Source: an uncultured Gammaproteobacteria bacterium (GTDB lineage: Bacteria > Pseudomonadota > Gammaproteobacteria > Pseudomonadales > Pseudohongiellaceae). From it: a stretch of DNA of 64,000 bases. Each line of letters opens with the position of its first letter. The stretch's first letter is position 1. The stretch lies in contig CAJXUA010000007.1 of assembly GCA_913060695.1 (NCBI GenBank), positions 1-64,000 on the forward strand, in the 5' to 3' direction. This document shows, in pieces, positions 61,593 through 64,000 of this stretch. A model generated the notes under the pieces. The model had not been told where the DNA came from, ran no database searches, and worked only from the letters and a program-made list of their open reading frames with translations. A program made the translations under genes and the position numbers.

Positions 61593-62822
61593 ATGCTCAA
61601 CATCCTGTGGCTCAGTTTCTTCTTTCTCGCCTTCATCTCCGCCCTGTGGCAATGGTTGACGGGCAGCAACCCCGAGGTCTTTAGCGAACTAGTCGCCGCC
61701 AGCTTCGAGATGGCCAACCTAGCTGTTGAGATCGCCATCGGCTTGATCGGCGTGATGGCACTTTGGCTCGGTCTATTCCGCATTGCAGAACACGGCGGCC
61801 TAATCGCCATCATCTCCCGCGGCATGGCCCCACTATTCAAACGCCTGATGCCGGAGGTCCCGGCCAATCACCCCGCGCTCGGCTCCGTGACGATGAATTT
61901 GGCCGCCAACTTCTTGGGCCTCGATAACGCCGCTACTCCCATGGGCCTGAAGGCCATGAACGATCTACAGACGCTGAACCCAGACCCAGACACTGCCACT
62001 AATGCGCAGATATTGTTCCTAGTACTCAACACTTCTTCCGTTACACTGCTGCCCGTGACCATCTTCCTCTACCGCGCGCAGCAAGGCTCACTCGAACCCG
62101 CCGCCGTGTTCCTGCCCATCCTCATGGCGACATCTGCCTCTACCCTCGTCGGCTTGATGAGCGTGGCCTGGGTGCAGAAACTCAAACTGCGCGACCCGGT
62201 GCTGATGGCCTGGTTCGCCGGTTTTGCCCTTTTCCTCGCCGCGGCGCTAAGCTGGATCGTCTCTCAGCCAGCGGATCTTCTCGCCACCCGCTCGGCCCTG
62301 ATCGGCAACCTGCTGCTATTCAGCATCATCGTGCTGTTCCTCGTCTCCGGCGTGCAGCGCAAGCTCGACTGTTACTCGCTGTTCATAGAAGGCGCCAAAG
62401 AAGGCTTCACCGTCGCCATCAAGATCATCCCCTTCCTGCTCGCCATGCTCGTCGGCATCGGCGTATTCCGCGCCAGTGGCTGCCTAGACATCATCCTCGA
62501 TGGCGTGCGCTGGACCGTCTCTATGCTCGGCTTCAACACCGACTTCGTCGAGGCACTACCGACCGCGTTCATGAAACCACTCAGTGGCAGCGGCGCGCGC
62601 GCCATGATGCTAGAGACCATGAACACCTACGGCGTAGACTCCTTCCCCGCCCGCGTTGCCGCCACCTTACAAGGCAGCACCGAGACCACCTTCTACGTGC
62701 TAGCCGTATACTTCGGCAGCGTCGGCATCCGCAAGACCCGCCACGCGATCGCCTGCGGCCTGGCCGCCGATTGCGCCGGCATCGTCACCGCCATAGCCGC
62801 CTGTTACTGGTTCTTCGCTTGA
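61593..62822 (+). CDS. SpmA/SpmB-like fused nucleoside-recognition membrane protein
   Basis: A 409-residue protein with two Gate/nucleoside-recognition domains fused: the first half resembles SpmA (TMNLAANFLGLDNAATPMGLKAMNDLQ, NTSSVTLLP) and the second SpmB (GAKEGFTVAIKIIPFLLAMLVGIGVFRASG, MKPLSGSGARAM, GSTETTFYVLAVYFGSVGI). In sporulators the two are separate genes; in gammaproteobacteria a fusion is common. It has about ten transmembrane helices; the function is unknown. Confidence 0.88.
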   Translation: MLNILWLSFFFLAFISALWQWLTGSNPEVFSELVAASFEMANLAVEIAIGLIGVMALWLGLFRIAEHGGLIAIISRGMAPLFKRLMPEVPANHPALGSVTMNLAANFLGLDNAATPMGLKAMNDLQTLNPDPDTATNAQILFLVLNTSSVTLLPVTIFLYRAQQGSLEPAAVFLPILMATSASTLVGLMSVAWVQKLKLRDPVLMAWFAGFALFLAAALSWIVSQPADLLATRSALIGNLLLFSIIVLFLVSGVQRKLDCYSLFIEGAKEGFTVAIKIIPFLLAMLVGIGVFRASGCLDIILDGVRWTVSMLGFNTDFVEALPTAFMKPLSGSGARAMMLETMNTYGVDSFPARVAATLQGSTETTFYVLAVYFGSVGIRKTRHAIACGLAADCAGIVTAIAACYWFFA

Positions 62823-62922
62823 GTGGGAACGCGAGCTCTATTATTGTGAGCGGGAACTGGCGGCTTACTTTCGAATTTCGCGATAGCAATGTGCACATCT
62901 TAGATTACGAGGATTATCACTA

Positions 62923-63216
62923 ATGGCGATGCACCAACCTCCTCACCCCGGTGAATTTATCTGGGCAACGTACATGGCTCCATATGGCCTAAGCTGCCGA
63001 TTCCTCGCCGAGAAACTTTGCGTTGCCCCTTCGACTCTCAACCGAATATTGAAATTCAAAAGTGGCGTGAGCCCTGAGATGGCAATACGCCTATCAATAT
63101 CATTGGGCCGCAGTCCCAAGAGTTGGCTCGCAATGCAAGGAAACTATGATTTGTGGCAAGTAGAGCAACATTTTGAACAGGGCAAAATTCAGAAGATAGA
63201 ATTGAGCATGGTTTAA
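62923..63216 (+). CDS. HigA-family antitoxin-like HTH protein, solitary
   Basis: A 97-residue XRE-type protein with the HigA pattern HPGEFIWATYMAPYGLSCRFLAEKLCVAPSTLNRILKFKSGVSPEMAIRLSISLGRSPKSWLAMQGNYDLWQ. HigA antitoxins normally follow a higB toxin gene, but there is only a 100-bp gap upstream and no toxin downstream, so it is an orphan or a standalone regulator. Confidence 0.88.
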   Translation: MAMHQPPHPGEFIWATYMAPYGLSCRFLAEKLCVAPSTLNRILKFKSGVSPEMAIRLSISLGRSPKSWLAMQGNYDLWQVEQHFEQGKIQKIELSMV

Positions 63217-63284
63217 ACCCACAGCATGCATATACTGCCTGCTATCTTTCACAACTGACCACTTCAGTTGGCTGAGGAAAAGTG

Positions 63285-63479
63285 ATGAAATTGACGCTCA
63301 TGATTCTAACTCTTCTACTAATCAGCGCCTGCTCGAATCGTGGCATATACGAAGGCCTCCAAGCTAACCAACGCTATGAATGCACGAAACTCCCACCGGT
63401 CCAATATCAGCAATGCATGAAGGACGCCAATAAGTCCTTCGACCAGTATGAGCTCGAGCGCCAAGAGGCAACGCGCTAA
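63285..63479 (+). CDS. Small lipoprotein
   Basis: A 64-residue protein with signal peptide and lipobox (LMILTLLLISACSNRG), then a short polar region with two more cysteines (YECTKLPPVQYQQCMKDANKSFDQYE). TGAGGAAA before the ATG is a fair ribosome site. It resembles small envelope lipoproteins of unknown function in gammaproteobacteria. Confidence 0.75.
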   Translation: MKLTLMILTLLLISACSNRGIYEGLQANQRYECTKLPPVQYQQCMKDANKSFDQYELERQEATR

Positions 63480-63546
63480 CGCCTCTCTCCCTAGCCGATT
63501 ATTCGAACGAGTTATCCCACCCTCGTTTGATCAACAGCTCATCGGG

Positions 63547-63574
63547 TTGATCCCACATCAAAAGCGGGTATATT
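63547..63574 (+). promoter_or_regulatory. Candidate promoter of the phytase-like esterase gene
   Basis: TTGATC (63547-63552) and TATATT (63569-63574) are separated by 16 nt. They would give a leader of roughly 170 nt before the AGGAGG ribosome site at 63737. Confidence 0.45.
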
Positions 63575-63749
63575 AGAGCCCGTTTTGACCACTTTCGCGA
63601 CCCATCACTGTGGCAACCCTCCATCTGCTGTTTTCTTTGCAGGGGGCAACGCCAGCATCCAGACACGGACAGCGATTGCCTCAAGGAGGTCGGCCCCATT
63701 TCTTTGCGCGGCCTGCTTTCACCTAACAAAAACGATAGGAGGCTATATT

Positions 63750-64000
63750 GTGATGATCGCACTTCCCCGATTGACCGCACCGCTTCTACTGAGCACTTTG
63801 CTATGCGCAAGCACCATAGCGAGCCAAGCTAGCGCGCAGGACTGCGCGGCGCCTGCACTGCCCGATATTAGCGCTGTACCGATCCTCCACCTCAATCCAA
63901 GCGACCCAAGCCAATCCACTGTCGGTCGGCTGAAATTTAGGGGCGCCATCCATCTGCAACACTATGCCCCCAAGTTTGGTGCTTACTCTGGTCTGCACAT
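63750..64000 (+). CDS. Phytase-like esterase family protein, 5' part only
   Basis: The frame runs off the window end. GTG 63750 or ATG 63753 follows AGGAGG. A signal peptide (LPRLTAPLLLSTLLCASTIASQASAQ) leads into VGRLKFRGAIHLQHYAPKFGAYSGLH, which matches the N terminus of 'esterase-like activity of phytase' proteins. Only about 83 residues are visible, so the identity is provisional. Minus-strand ORFs here are shadows. Confidence 0.65.
   Translation, partial: MMIALPRLTAPLLLSTLLCASTIASQASAQDCAAPALPDISAVPILHLNPSDPSQSTVGRLKFRGAIHLQHYAPKFGAYSGLH

Noticed and set aside
62823-62922. Possible higB toxin gene upstream of HigA
   Set aside because: The gap is about 100 bp and too short for a HigB gene; no toxin motif is visible.
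1-64000. CRISPR array, prophage, insertion sequences or integrases
   Set aside because: No regular spacer-repeat arrays and no transposase, recombinase or phage structural genes were found.

Overview
The window looks like chromosome of a marine, aerobic, heterotrophic gammaproteobacterium, probably in or near the Cellvibrionales/OM60 groups. This is inferred from gene content and style: many TonB-dependent receptors, ectABC with a MarR-type ectR, a PQQ alcohol dehydrogenase, DUF5916, SulP/DauA and DAACS transporters, and moderately high GC. No 16S rRNA or other marker fixes the taxon. I see no phage, insertion sequence, CRISPR array or replication origin.

Layout. 1-800: a tRNA-Arg(TCG) gene with terminator and promoter, followed by decayed tandem copies of its 5' half and promoter joined to a hairpin-rich repeat. 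0.8-6.3 kb: a LanC-like protein, a short TonB-dependent receptor, an M48/TPR lipoprotein and DNA-3-methyladenine glycosylase I. 6.3-10.9 kb: ectoine synthesis (divergent ectR, then ectABC and a sodium:solute symporter). 10.9-12.6 kb: a receiver-like protein, an atypical SDR and a DUF4156 lipoprotein. 12.7-17.8 kb: an RND/MMPL exporter, a LolA-like periplasmic protein and an outer-membrane protein in one operon. 17.8-20.1 kb: a dicarboxylate/amino-acid symporter and ferredoxin-NADP reductase. 20.1-26.8 kb: two large paralogous TonB-dependent receptors. 27.2-37.3 kb: a decayed gene, a coiled-coil protein, then a tightly coupled operon of M16 protease, ABC ATPase, ABC permease, PDZ lipoprotein, two FG-GAP proteins and a small membrane protein. 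37.3-46.4 kb: SulP transporter, thiopurine methyltransferase, SPFH/Arc pair, outer-membrane protein, exported methyltransferase-like protein, HupE-like pair and DUF5916. 46.7-54.9 kb: DUF6249/ECF sigma/membrane protein operon, MFS transporter, LysE exporter with divergent MocR regulator, GFA enzyme with GST, BlaI plus an M56-TonB sensor behind a perfect palindrome, and a CsaA-like tRNA-binding protein. 55.1-60.7 kb: a cluster of exported metabolic enzymes (two Tat-type dienelactone hydrolases, a Tat-type enolase-superfamily protein, a Tat-type Rieske protein and a PQQ dehydrogenase with a lanthanide-type DxD motif). 60.7-64 kb: hexapeptide acyltransferase, SpmAB-like fusion, orphan HigA, small lipoprotein and the start of a phytase-like esterase.

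The best candidates for undescribed biology are (1) the 28-37 kb M16/ABC/PDZ/FG-GAP envelope operon, in which most genes overlap by four bases, (2) the 55-61 kb exported-enzyme cluster, and (3) the tRNA-Arg 5'-half copies that keep a promoter. All functional statements rest on motif reading without database searches.
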